Part shown: positions 11,286-25,000 of the stretch, in pieces
Position numbering within the stretch: position 1 is the first letter of the stretch
Layout of the letters: each line of letters opens with the position of its first letter
Assembly (NCBI GenBank): GCA_018105865.1
Contig: CM030832.1
Coordinates: 10,187,156-10,251,155 of the forward strand
Length of the DNA stretch: 64,000 nucleotides
DNA from: Metaphire vulgaris
Lineage: Eukaryota > Annelida > Clitellata > Crassiclitellata > Megascolecidae
Direction of reading: 5' to 3'
The notes under the pieces: generated by a model
The model's database searches: none
Seen by the model: the letters and a program-made list of their open reading frames with translations, nothing else
What the model was told of the DNA's origin: nothing
Position numbers and translations under genes: made by a program

Positions 11286-13585
11286 ATAGCCTTCTACACT
11301 AAGAATTCGATCAACATTTGGTAATTCACTTGAGAGAGACAGAGCAAGCCTTAGCATAGTTGTGTCATAAAGCCTTTTGCTGGTAAAGACTTGATTGCCG
11401 GTATATACATCACCAGCCTTTTCATTGGTTGTTTTGTATAGCCTTGAATCAAATTTTGTAGGCATAATTGTTATGAAAGTGATAAGTTTTGTTTCATCGT
11501 GATAATGGTTGTTCTTATATATAAATAAGAGGCTATGAAGAGATAACTGAGTTGCTTAGAGGTTCATGTTTTATAGCAAAATTTATGGTTTTTAAGGCTA
11601 GTTTATTCATAAACAGTAGCAGTGTAACGTAATAGTATCAGAATATGATGATGAAGGGATAATAAATCAATGCTAATGACTATAATAACAACATTAGTAT
11701 CTTGAATCTAGTGATAGATGTAGCAGTTAGTGAAAGTGCTTTTAATTATTAGTAATCCAAATGATAATTTTGCAGAAGAAAATAAAATAAAATTGGTTTC
11801 TATAAGTCCAAATATATATATATGATTATTTTTATGATATAAAGAGATTCATATTTGTTGCAATTTTTATAGGATGTTTAAATTTTCATATTAAAGCAAC
11901 AATTGATTTCAAAGCATTGTTGTAGATGTTGTGTATGAAACTGTTACTCATTAATTTTGTTAGTGATGCTGGTTTGTGCCCAAGTTGTTGTGTCTGGAAT
12001 CGTATATGGCTGTTAAACTGCATTAGCAGACTAGGCCTACTGGATTTTATAGACATGTGTAGTTTTAAGATGGGATGACTGTATATTAGTGTATAATGTA
12101 TATAGCACAAAATGTGCTTATGATCAGAGCTTTTATCAGATGGATTTGTTTTCTGTTCAGATTAGACTTACATGTGTATAGGTTTAGATAGCTATTAATT
12201 AAACAAGTGTGATTCCAATAAGCTATCTGACCTGTAAAATAGGTAATGGTATGGGTATTGACAGTTAATAATGGAGAATGATTGCCTTGAAACCTATTTT
12301 AGTTTTGGATGCACATTAAAAATTGTATGTGTTGTACTGATCAGTTTACCAACAGTTTTTCATTTCTTGTGATTGAATTCCAAACTATTACTGGTAAGAT
12401 GATATATTTAAGTAGGCCATGGTGGTTTGTTACATGAGAGTACATTTAGACATTTGCAAGCCAGGCATGAATGTGCTTTCACGTTGCAAGACATGAAATG
12501 AATTCAACCCAAGAATGACATTATCCACCGAAACTGTTTGTTGGCAAATCAATATTCAAGGTCTGTTTTAATGGTCCTGTCAAATATATTAACCCCCCGA
12601 GACAAAAACATACAAGATAGTAAAAATGCTGTAACAAATAAAATAATAACATTTCACCACAGATTTCTGATCAACCATAAGTATTGTAGGTCAGAACAGA
12701 CCTATAGCTTTGTTATTTGAAGTGATCTTGTTTCACTGTAAAGGCAGCACTGCATATATAATGGTACATTTAGTTTGATACAATATCTATCTGTACATCT
12801 TCCATTTTGATAACAGTACTGATTATTATACTTTAGTGATGGATTATATATCAATATTTTATGTCAATATTTAGTTGAACCCACTTAATACATATCAGAT
12901 AATGACCTTATCTGCTCAAGTGCATGGTCACAGAATGTTCCAAATTTTACCAATAGATCTATATATTTCACATCTCAAGTGCATGTTTTCATTGTAGCCC
13001 AGATTACATGCATTTAAGTGGGTTTGACTATATTGTCAGTCATATCTTGCAAGGATGTTCTTATGTCAGGCATTTAATGGCTTTTGGCTTCCGTTGTGCA
13101 AAATCGGTATGCTTTTTAGTAGAACTTTGATCATTTCTGGTATGGTATGAAACCCAAGAATGACAACTGTTGGTTACTTCTATTGACAGCAAATATTAAA
13201 TTGTTGTATTGCAACTTCCAATTAATTTTCCAGATGCAGAAATATTTTTCAAGGTTAAAAATCTGTTGTAAGGTACCTTTAATATTTTAAGGCATAATGG
13301 CTGAGAAAACCTAAGCCATGTGGAAGTCATGTGGTTTAAAATTCAAAAGCAAAATAAATTACCAGGCTCTCTAAATTTTTCTTGAGAAACCAGCAATTAT
13401 TCAACAACAAAGAAGTTTTGGAAAAAGTTCTAAAAATTTTTGGTTTTGACAGGTTTGCAACTTGTAAAAATAAATAACAAGCAAATAGTGCAACATCCAT
13501 ATTAGTGGGGATCAACAGTACCACCGCCTGAATATAAGCAAAAGATTGATGGGACAGATGTTCATAATTGTTTTCATAGGACATA
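11286..13585. other. Receptor 3' UTR and intergenic sequence
   Basis: AT-rich, without conserved coding frames. It begins with the receptor 3' UTR, but the poly(A) site cannot be placed with certainty. No repeats with clear ends were recognised. Confidence 0.5.
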
Positions 13586-14836
13586 CAGGGTGGGCCAATA
13601 AAACCGGTTTCACCATATTTCATGCTAAATATTTCCACAACTCCTGGGTAAAAATGCATGAAATTTAGTGTACCTATGCGTTATTATATCCTGAATGCAG
13701 CCATTTAAGTTTTTCTTTCAAATCGCAAAGTGCAGTGGCGCCACCTAATGAAAAACAGGCTAGGCATAGGGTGGGTCCACAAAAATGAGCTATTTGATTG
13801 CTAAAATTAGTGCTGAAGGTTTTAATACGGTATCTATACACATTTTATTTATTATGATCTTTTGTTTTGATAGTGTCACAGCGATATCTTTGTTTTATTT
13901 GCAGTCTGTTTTTTGTAAAGTAAAGTCTATAAATTCTTTACTAAGATGGGCTAAATATTGAAAGATGATCATTTCTTAATAGTTTGTGTTGGAAGAATTT
14001 ATAGGGTTTGTGACGACTTGCGACAGAATTTCTGAACAAAATGTAGAGTAGAACAAGTCTTGAACGCCCACTGATGAAAATTGATAGTGCCACTACAACA
14101 GAGAGGCAGCGATTGTCTATGCTATGTCCAGACAGGAACTGGGGAATTATTGGAAACTGCTCTGGACACTCTCCAGCCAGATAGTGTGGTATTCTGCAAT
14201 ATCCAGATTTGCCAAATACTTATGTAACGAAACTACCAAATCAGAATATTATTGTCATGATGAACACACCTGCAAAATTTTAATTTAACAAACTACATCA
14301 CAAAAAGAATTAAATAGTTGAGGCTCTGTATGGTAACTGAGTAGTGAGTTTTAAGTGACTACAGCATTGGTAACTTTAGTAAGAGTTAGAGTAATTCTAA
14401 TTCTGTGCAGTAGTATTCACTTCAGATCCAGCAAATGTTGACCCAAAAATCCAGATCTGGTTGAAAATACCCATCCGGTCATTCCCTAATAGGAACCAAT
14501 ATCAATTTTCCAGGAATTAATATATAACCAGAAAGACAAGCCACAGACACACAAAAGTCCATGTGAAATTGCTTGACAGAATGGCACTTCTCACTTTTGT
14601 GCCAGTTACTAATTTTAGCAACCAAATGTAGCTCATATTTTTGATGAATGCATCCTACCCTCAGCCAGGTTTTCACCAGGTGGCACTGCTGAACTTTGGA
14701 ATTTGAAAGAAACACTTAATTACTGCACTCAAATATAATACTGCAGAGGTTCACCGATTTTCATGCATTTAGACCCAGGGGTTGTGGAAATATTTAAAAT
14801 GAAACAGAGTGGTACTTGTTTTATTGGTCCACCCTG
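13586..14836. mobile_element. Mariner/Tc1-like element with long terminal inverted repeats
   Basis: CAGGGTGGGCCAATAAAAC on the left and GTTTTATTGGTCCACCCTG on the right are part of inverted repeats about 75 bp long that also share AAATATTTCCACAAC and GGGT.AAATGCATGAAA. Flanked by TA at 13584-13585 and 14837-14838. The 1251-bp body has no intact transposase frame. A TA duplication is the mark of the Tc1/mariner superfamily. Confidence 0.85.
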
Positions 14837-14838
14837 TA

Positions 14839-15952
14839 TATGGCAGTTAACTTTCTGTTGATCAATATTTTATTTCCATGGTAACATTTATTACAGCATT
14901 TGTTTCAGTTGCAGTGAACAGGTATTTGTAAATGATGGTTAATTCAACTATGATAGTGATAGAGACTGTTAAACCATGATACAAATATTTAGGTTTTGTG
15001 TTTGCACATCAGTTTCATTACTTTTGTATTGCATCATTGGGTGATTTTGATTGGGAGAGTCGGCAAAAATGTGCCTGTGACTTTCATTTTAATTAATCAC
15101 CTAAAAGAAAAGCCAGCAAAATGAGGGTTCGTCTATAGATTACATCATGCTCGAGGGAATTTAAATAGAAAACCTGCATGGCATAATTTATGAATGCTTT
15201 GGAAGGGTGTCCAAGATTTGAGACAGGCTGTGACATGGGGAGGCACAGGAGAGGTAAAAACTGTCTAAAATAGCAGGGTGTTCTTTATGGACGGCCGCTG
15301 AAAGGTAATATGGAATTAGGCAATTGAAGAATGTTAAACAAATAGAACCTGAAATGTTTGCATAGGACAACTAGCAGATGTGCATTTGAATATACAGTAA
15401 ATTGTTACATTGTTAGTTTTAACATGATTTTCATATCCTGCAAGAAACTGTTTTATTATGAATAGGATTTGGGAAAATGGTTTACATGTAGATGTATAAT
15501 AAACTTTGTTACCAGTTGTTGTACATGTAATAGTAATCTTTTAACTAGAGAACATATGACTAATTTATAATAACGAACATTAATGGGACATGGACAAGGA
15601 ATTGTTGAATTTGGCTGCTTTGAACATGGTAGCACTGCCACCCCAAAATTTTCGAGTTCTAGTGGGGATCAGGTTCAACTCCCCAACAAATATACACTGT
15701 GCATAACAAAGAAAACATGCCAACTGTATGCCACATTCTATTATTTCTAACAAAGTATTTGAGAGCCTTAATATTTCCTAATCACAATCATAACTTTGAA
15801 CAGCTCTTATTACAAAAATTCCAAATTTGTATGCAAAGTCTGTTCCATAAACAAATTTGACAGAAATGGAGCAAATGTAGGTTCAAGAGATTCCAAAAGC
15901 AATTACTAATAGCTAAGCCAAACATTAAACCACCTCAGAGATATGCTCACCA
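14839..15952. other. Intergenic and probable DDX1 3' UTR
   Basis: No coding frame recognised. Read on the - strand, AATAAA occurs at 15452-15457, about 500 nt past the DDX1 stop; it is a candidate poly(A) signal. Confidence 0.45.
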
Positions 15953-16080
15953 TTATTTTCTAGAAACAAAAGGCTTAAAATAAAACAGATTAATATAAGA
16001 TGACTGTGCCTTCTTTTCCAATTCTGCAAGTTCCTTAACAGCTGGTGCCAGCATTTCTACATGACCTTTATAACCAGATC
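15953..16080 (-). CDS. DDX1: DDX1 terminal exon
   Basis: 128 nt encoding (G)[19 protein letters not shown] then [18 protein letters not shown] and VSRK, stop TAA. The first half matches [20 protein letters not shown]. The last dozen residues differ from the vertebrate ending (NQLFRTF). Confidence 0.9.
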
Positions 16081-19000
16081 CTAGACAGCAGAACAGTAAA
16101 TCAAGTAATACCTCAAATTAAATTTCACAAATATAGTGCTACAAAATTATATGACAAATAAAAACATGTATCTTGTATATTTCTCATTGGACATAGACTC
16201 ATTTGCTCTATTCAAGAACTGTTTGATTTACACGACATTCAACAAAGTTGACATCACTGCAAGTGATGATACCTGTATAGATACTAACTAATAATAAATT
16301 ATGACATAAAAATGAGAAAAATAACTAACCCTACACGTGCTGTTATATATAATTCATTCCTGAATGAGAATTCTAATCACTGCAAAGCAATACAGCACAT
16401 CAATAAATAAAAGGAAATGCTTCTCACCAGCATTGCTTCGCTTCTGTCCATAAGTTACTTTTCCATCAAACTCGTCGGTTGCTATTTTAAGACTTGTATC
16501 CACTTGGTCAATTGTCACACCCAAATGTTCTTCAATGTCAGCCAGATACTGCAATGAACCAGTTATTTAATATACCCTGTAAGCTATCATCTTATAAATA
16601 AATAAAGACAATAATTTATTCAAATGGTGACAATGTACTTCTATGATGGGTATATGATAACAATTTAATATTAGATTTCATTGGAAGTCAAATTTCAATT
16701 ATATTCTTGAAAGTTTTCAATGGAATCCTTGCACATTAACCCTTTATCTATTCATTTGTAACATAATGTAAAATGGACAAGTATTCTCAGGCACACAGCA
16801 AAAGGGTTAATCAGATTTAACTATCTTTGAAGCCAATAAATATTTCTGACCAAATAACAAAGTGTATAAAATGGACCAGTCTGTATCTTTATCATAAACT
16901 AGATGATGAAATGACATAAATACAATCTTTGAAATAAATAGTCTTTAACAGATAATAAATAGTAAATAAACAGTGTCTTTGAAATAAATACAATGTTAAG
17001 GTACACAATGCATCCATGGTTTCATGTTTAATTAAGATTTTCGTGGCAGCTGTGATACTAAAGGGTATTAATGACCTCACCTGGGGTTCATTATACCAAA
17101 TGCAACATCCACCTTCATCTGTTAATCGCGTGTTGTAACAACCTTTGCCTTTATTTGTACAGTTTGAGTGATACCAAACCTTTGCCAACAACATAGAAGA
17201 AATTAGTTGCCTTATGAACTGATGGAATGAGAAATTATTTAAATCAATATTAATATGCTTTCATCTGTATTTGACAGATAGCCCTGTTTTTTTATTATCT
17301 CATTGCACTCTTAATTATAATAGATTTCTGAATGTCCAAATTATTTACCTTTTCTTTCACATTAGCAACAAAGGAAATGGCCAGACCCATTCTAAAAAGA
17401 AAATTACTTTATGCCATTATGCAACTAATAACAGCCTGTCAAAGTTATCAGAAATAATAGCTTTTAACTTATTTATTTTGTGCAAAAAGCTATATAATAT
17501 CATGACAACACTAAGAACCAGTCCAATTCTAGCAGCAACAAAGCTTTATTGAAACCAAAAATAAAACAGTAAGCATTGTACACGTGGAGTCCGATTAATA
17601 TTATTTTTTAAAAATTGCAATTTTCAAGCAACAAAATCTTTATCACTGCACCAATTGTGAACAAATTAATATAACATTGTAAAATGGAACTTGTTATAAT
17701 AAACTGTCAACATTTCAGATGTTCTTCATAGCATAATACTGTTAAAATGGGGTCAGTTATAACAGATCTGTTTATGAAGGACTGGACAGAACAGACAGGC
17801 TCTACAACTTTCTTTGAAGCCTATTATTGTATTATGTGATGTCTATTATCCTATATGAGCTGTAAACTATCATAAGACTAAAAACCAACCGCTCTGCTCG
17901 TCCAACTCGACCAATTCTGTGAACATAATTTTGTTTTTCATCAGGAAGAGTGACATTGATTACTGGCAAACAAAAGCACATCAATACAGCAGTTAAAGAG
18001 TTAAATCACAATTTTCCATCTCATGCTTTTATGATAAATTGATTTTGACATGATAATATTATGAAAATTATAATAGAATAATAATAGTTCAATCTTTGTA
18101 GGCTGACATTATATTTTTTCCATTATTAGATAGTCTAAGTTCAATATCAGAAAATGCTTTGTGCTATATAAATGTACCCATCCACATAATATTAGAAACT
18201 TTAAAAAACACAAAGCAGATTAAATTCAAATGAAATGCAGTTGTATGAAACAGCAAACAAAATAAAATAAAAGGGTCTGACTAGCTATCAAAGTGCTTTA
18301 CAATTTCTCCTTAAAAAATAAACGAGTCAATCATAAGTCACAAAAATATTACAAGTCCCCAAAGCACTCCAAAATTTAAAATTACTCCATAAAGACTGAT
18401 TAGTAACATCAAAACAAAGGTAAAAATTGTAAGATAAATAAACACCTAACCAAAATCATAAGATCATAAGATAGACAAATTTTAGTAAAGAACTGTTGAT
18501 AGCTTTTTGCTGTCTTCTTTTCAAGGATTGTTGGTCATATTCCAGAAATATCTTATAAATCATAAATCAGTCAAACAACCATGCACTTTGTACAATGCAT
18601 TGTAATAACAAGTAAAATATGGATTTTTCTATATTCTTACCATAAGGTAAGCCAGAAACATCAATTCCACGAGCTGCCACATCAGTGCAGATCAAAAATT
18701 TCACCTCACCAGTCTAACAATTAAAAATCACATTAACCTACTTACAAATAACAGCATGCACAGCATCACATGTTTGAATGTGCAATGTTTAGGAATGCTA
18801 TTTTGTCCCATGCACAGTTATTATCAAGACAACAGTCCATGAGATGGCAATAAAACAGAATAAACAGATCAAAAACAGATGTTAACTGACTTTGAATTTT
18901 TCAAGATTGGCCTTTCTTTCTTGAGGCTTTCGATCACCATGAAGACAGACACAGGAAAGCTGATTATTTTTTCCTTTCCCTGCACGCAAAAATTCAATGA

Positions 19001-22000
19001 ACAAAGACTCAAAATGTGCACACATGGCATATATAATCAGTAAGAAATTGCTATTAAATCCAAAGCATATTCGATGTCACTAAAGAAGCAATCTACAAAT
19101 CCCAGCATATTGGTAAAGTATGGCCCACCAAGGTATTCACGGTGGCCTACAAAATCTTCTATAACAATCTTTAGAGGGACATAATTATGCACTTGCAGAG
19201 TCCTTATGTTGCTATCCTTTATTACATCATCACAAGGTGACTTGGGTGACGTATTGTATGTAAGGCACTGCTAGGACACCTAATAAAATTCAAGAAATAT
19301 TTTCAAACATGCTAATTTTGCATGTCTCATATGCCTATTGATGTCTATTGCTTGCTTATTTTGTTATCAGTAATGTAATGCAACAGAATATTTGCATAAC
19401 GCCTCTCTTGAAGAATCATTCAGAAGCGCTCCCGTTGTGATTACTGCACAGTGACAAAGAAATAATTTTTAAGTCATTTCAGAAAGAGGGTCATAGAATT
19501 AGGAGTTGCTAAGCCAGACATGCTGGCGTCAAGAACATTCCAGAGGACACGGCCAACTGATTCCTAGCCTCATTTCAGAAAAGAAGAGGCTCGTGCTTCG
19601 GGCACACTGAGGAGACCCTATTACTATAATGTTATATTACTATAGTAAAAAGTCTGGCATCAGTTTTCAAATTCGGCTTACACAAAAGAAAATAAAAATA
19701 TTGGCCCTTTAACCCCTTAATTGGGCAACTATTTGTAACTCAATGTAAAATGGACGAGCGTGACTCGGGGCGCCCAGTTAAGGGTTAAAGGAAATGCTCA
19801 CAGACAGCTGCATTAAAAAGTTACAATGTCTTCCTCATTCACCTCCTTTGGTGATGAAATAGTGCTCTAAGTTATCACAGTCAACTTTCGTGCGACAGAA
19901 AACAATGGCCTTGTCCATTTTGTGTTCTTGGATAGCACGGACTGTGTATTCGCCTTTGAGTATTTTCACAGCTTCTGATAGCATCTCTACAGCAAGTTAT
20001 TGGACAGAAAAAATGTAATATTATCAAAAAAGACAGTACTCTGTTGTTATGACAGCCTACATCCAGTAAGAAACTTGAATTTGAGCAAATAATTTGTGAA
20101 CAACAAGATCAAAAACTTGCTATTTTGATTATATTATTCCTACTCATAGACTAAGCATGCTGGGAAATGTCACTCTGACAAAACAGCAACAGCCAGCATT
20201 TTTGTCTCTGGAAAAAGATGAACTGACAAAAAACAAATTAATTTAGAGAGAAAGAATGCCAAGGCATATGTACCTGGTGTTTCAATACTTGGATTAAGTC
20301 GATCCTTTGCATGTACTTCATCTGTATGAACATGGGGTTTCAATGTTTTCCATGACTGATCAGTCTTAGGATCAACAATAAGCACCTAAGAAAGGAAATC
20401 TCAAGCAAATCTAGAAACCAAAGGCAAAAATTGCAAAACTTTGTGCTCATCATCAGACTTTTTGTCTTTTATGAGTAAGAATTTTTTCCAAATTATGCAT
20501 ATACTTAACAGAAATAAACAGTCATCTGTAAATAAACAATTCATCAAATCTCATAAGCTGGGACATAACATATCAATCCCAAGTAGTTCAGCACTCATCT
20601 ATATTAAAAATTTGCCAAGTGGTTAAATTGGTTAATCATTAAATTAGTATGCCAAAACACATGATGAAACCGTTATAATACAAACTGCAATTGTATCTAA
20701 TGAGTAATTCAGGTCTTCACATAGAGAAACTGTCATTCAGTGGTCCCACAAAAGGTTAAATTGCAATTATCTTCAAAAATTCATAATTATTCATTATGCA
20801 ACTGTTTCTGATGCTAAGTTTCTATTATTTTCTGTAAATTGTGTTCATAGAAATGTCAAAGTACCACGTGATGTACAGTTTCTGGAACACTGTCCTGGCC
20901 TTTCAGATCAATCCAGGTAGGAAAATGCATCAACTTATCCTATAATCAAACAGAACATGATTCTAAGGCATCAATTAATACGTTCACTGATTCACAGGGT
21001 TCACTGATCTGTTGCAGGCTAAACCTCCTAAAATGATCTTGATCAAAGATCAAGATCTAAAACCATTCAAATCTAATCCTGAAGAGATTTAAGGAAGCTG
21101 ATAAACCATAGAAGGAATAGCTCCTGTAAAAAACAATGAATGATTTGCCCAAGAAAAAGTTTGAAATTTTAGCAACTAACTGTCAGTTCACAGTCAGTGT
21201 TGAAACGATTTTACATACGCTCAAGCGCAAAGGTCCACCATTAGTTTCTAATATGTTACAAAACTGATAACTGAGGCTTAACGACTGTGAAATTGTGAAA
21301 ACCAATTCAGGCCGTGAAATTACAAAACAGGACCAACATAAAATCTTGATTTGCCTAATCGTTGATTGAACTTAGTTGGGAGAATAGTATAATCTTTGAT
21401 CTTCTGTTGATAATAAAGATCAAAATCCATCTTAAAGTCAGGACATAAAAAAAGAATGAAGAGTAGAGCTTTGAACAGACTAAAAACCAATCTGAAGAGA
21501 AGGAAGAGCTTGCTGTAAAAAACAATGAATGATTTCCAGTGTCAAAGGTCCACCATTAGGGAATCAATTTGTGAATACGAGTAATCAAATACAAAACAGG
21601 ACCAACATAAAATCAGCCTAATCGAAAATAACTTTGGCCATCTTGATCAAAAGAAGAAGACCATCCTAGATGGATAACAGACAATTACATAAATCAACAT
21701 AATTCCTCTGCTTAACAATACAATAGAAAACAATTAAGTAACTGTCATAAATAAAAAGAAAAGAACAATAATCACTATAAAAAATCCAAGCCCTTGAGTG
21801 AAATCCAATGATTTTACCATTTCAATTATTAAAATGCATGCATATGTAGTGTTCAAGGTTACATGAGGTTACTTAATCCAGACAACCCAGCCTATGCTGC
21901 CCCGCACCTAACCAGGCAATTGCAATGAACAAAAAGAAGACCCAGACACCCAACAAATAGAGCCCAAAAACTAATCTTTCAATAGAATCAGTCTGGGGAC

Positions 22001-25000
22001 ATGACAAGCAACCACAGCACTTATTGACCTCTGCCAGTCAGGTGCACAGATGATGATAAATGATTTTCAGTACTGCTACAGATGCCCAGAACGAGGCTGA
22101 GCAACATAATTTAAGCAATTGCTGAGTTGAACGCTTACACATTCGTCGAGAACAAAGAACCTGCAACTGGTCAGTTCTAATTTTGATGTTGAAATCAGAT
22201 CTTCCAGGCGTCCAGGAGTGCCAACAACAATATCAACCTGAAATTAATTTTATTAATCATGCCAATATTTCCATTTGTCTAAAAACGTGCAGAAACTTAT
22301 ATAATAACACCTAAATGAAACTATTGAAAGGGGAAAAGTAGCAGAAATGACAAGAATTGATAATTCAGCAAATTATGATCCATTCATGACATAAAAATGG
22401 AGAACGCTTATCTAAAAATCGACACCATATATTAGCAACACATCATTAACCTGTTAAAGGGGGAATTAATTTTTACAAGACGTTACCAATTTGGGTAACT
22501 AATTTTGGGGAAAAGCGTTTGTTTGAACTGTGAACATGTACTTTTTAAACTTACTATATTTCAGACTATATAGAAGCTACAAAGATGTGGTTTGCATCAT
22601 TGTTTAGCATTTTTATTGTACTTACCATCCATCCGTGCTAAAAAAGAAATTTCGGGGGTTGGGCCCACCCTAGAGACCAAAATACGACCCCCCCAAAAAA
22701 ATAAGTTCAAAGGTCAATAAAAATTTTTTTCAGTGGTGACCCCCTAGGTTCAGCAGCAAAGTTGTAGGTGGGTGTCTTTGGAACAGATTAGTTCAAAAGT
22801 TTTGAAGATAGGACCCAATTTGGAGGAGTTATGCTGTTTCTACACCAGGCACACGTTGCTCGGAGAAGTGAAATTTTTTGCGAGAATCTTGAAATCTGAA
22901 ACACCTTACCTTGCAGGCTATATAGAAGCTACAAAGATGTGGTTTGCATCATTGTTTAGCATTTTTATTGTACTTACCATCCATCCGTGCCAAAAAAGAA
23001 ATCAAATAAAATCAAGAAAACGTTTTTAAATGGCGAACACCGTGGTGGAAGAGCAAAACAGTTGCGCGACGTTTTAAAACGTCGGACCCCGTTCGCATAT
23101 GATTTCCGGGCGACGTTTTAAAACGTCAAACCCCTGTAACGGGTTAAGGGGGGAAAGAGCAGTCACAACAGAAGGTCCAGTCAGATTTTGTGTGCATGGC
23201 ATTAATGTATGAACCTCAGTTGGGAAATCATTTTTCAATAGGAAGAACATGACTGCAGTAATTCAAAGCCTAAAATAAAAACATAAACTTACCCCTTTAT
23301 ACAGCGCATCGACCTGATCTTTGACACTGACACCACCAACGACAAGAAGCTCTCTAAAAGCATAGTAGCATGGCCAAAATATATCTGGCAACCAGATGTC
23401 TGAAAATTCATCTGCTACCTTAAGCAGATTATGCTTGCATATAATAAATTTAACAATTGAATGAGAAATGCAGTTCAACATCAGATTTTGCAAAATAAAA
23501 ACATAATTTATAAGAATTATTATTACTAATTAGATGATTTCTATAGCACAGTAAACATAGCTGAGGCTAAAGACAAGAGCGCTTTAACACATGTCACTTA
23601 TGTCCGAAGATAAGAAAAAAAATATAAAGATAAAAGAATATAAAAGATGAAATAATATAAAGCACATCTGTATCTTTGTGCAAAACAAGCCAGCAACAAT
23701 ATTCTCAAGAGCTATTTGACAAATTCCATTCACTATCATGCATAATCACAAGTTTTATACTATGCCAACATTAATTACTTGATATTAACTCCAGTCAGGT
23801 GTTTCTTGAATTTCTGTACCTGGACAAAGGTCTAAAACAAAATGAAAAGCTCATTGACAGATATATAGAATTTATAACAAGGTCAAATAGTTTCTTCGGT
23901 GAATATCTTGATAAATCAAATAGATTAGAACTCAGGTCCTTATGAGCAAAATTTTATAACAGATACTTTCCTATTTAGTTTCTACTATTTTATGTGCAAA
24001 AAATGCAAATAATATACATCATAAAGAAGTCTAGGAAGCCACAGAGCCATAATACCAACATCATCCAAATGGAATAATATGGTGAATTTCATAAAATGTA
24101 TATTCAGCAAATACAATAAAGAGGGTCTGAGAGACTTCACCTGTTCTGCCAGTTCCCGAGATGGCTGAAAAGCAAAATAATATGCGGTAAAAAACATAAT
24201 AAATACAGGTAGATGTTTATAGCTCTCCTAGTGATCAAAGTTAACCGAAGATTCGCCACAAAAGACATTCAAAACCTTAATTAATTCACACTCACTAACA
24301 CACACACACACACACACACAATATCATAAGCAGGAATCACACTGAATAAAAAAACTACGATGGTAAAAAGAAAATTAATTATCTGTAAATGGATCCAATA
24401 AATGAGCATCTATGTCCTACTGTCAAATTTCAATGGGGGTTCCTTAAAATGTCACCAAAAAACTGGGCTAAATAATTCCTGAAAACTCTGGCAGCCCTTG
24501 AAGAGTGAAATGCAATTTAGGGAGCAAATAAAAAAAACTACAATATAAGCCAGGGTGGTCAAACTGCAGCTCACAAGCTGCAAGTAGCTCTTCTAGCAGA
24601 GTCTGCAGGCTTGCGAAAAGTTTTCTAAATTTGTTGAGCAGATTAAAAGATGAACAGAATCATACAATTGCCACATAGCAGTAATAATTTTGCCTGTTTG
24701 CCAATGTTATCATGTCCCATAATAATAACAGTAGAGATTAAATAGAATTTTGCAAAGAATTGGATCACACCACCTTGTTTTTGTGTCTAATTCTGGCAAT
24801 GTGGCTCCCAAGTTTTTGAAAAAATGTCATTTGTGGCTCAATTACCTTGAACTGATATCTTACCTCCATGATGATAGCATACGGTGCATTTGGTTTTGCA
24901 ACAGAACTTTCAACCTTGCTAGCAGAAGCTAAAGAAAGTAAAATTAGCAAGTTTGAATCACGTCAAATGACATCCTTGAAATTGCTTCAAATACCGCTTT

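Noticed and set aside
15615..15690. B-box-like GGTTCAACTCC at about 15672 as a tRNA gene
   Set aside because: No A box at the right spacing and no cloverleaf; at most a SINE relic.
21560..21600. TRIHKLIP reading on the - strand resembling NRMHNQIP of DDX1
   Set aside because: Out of frame with the DGLL stub, too far from it, and followed by a stop; probably chance within repeat sequence.
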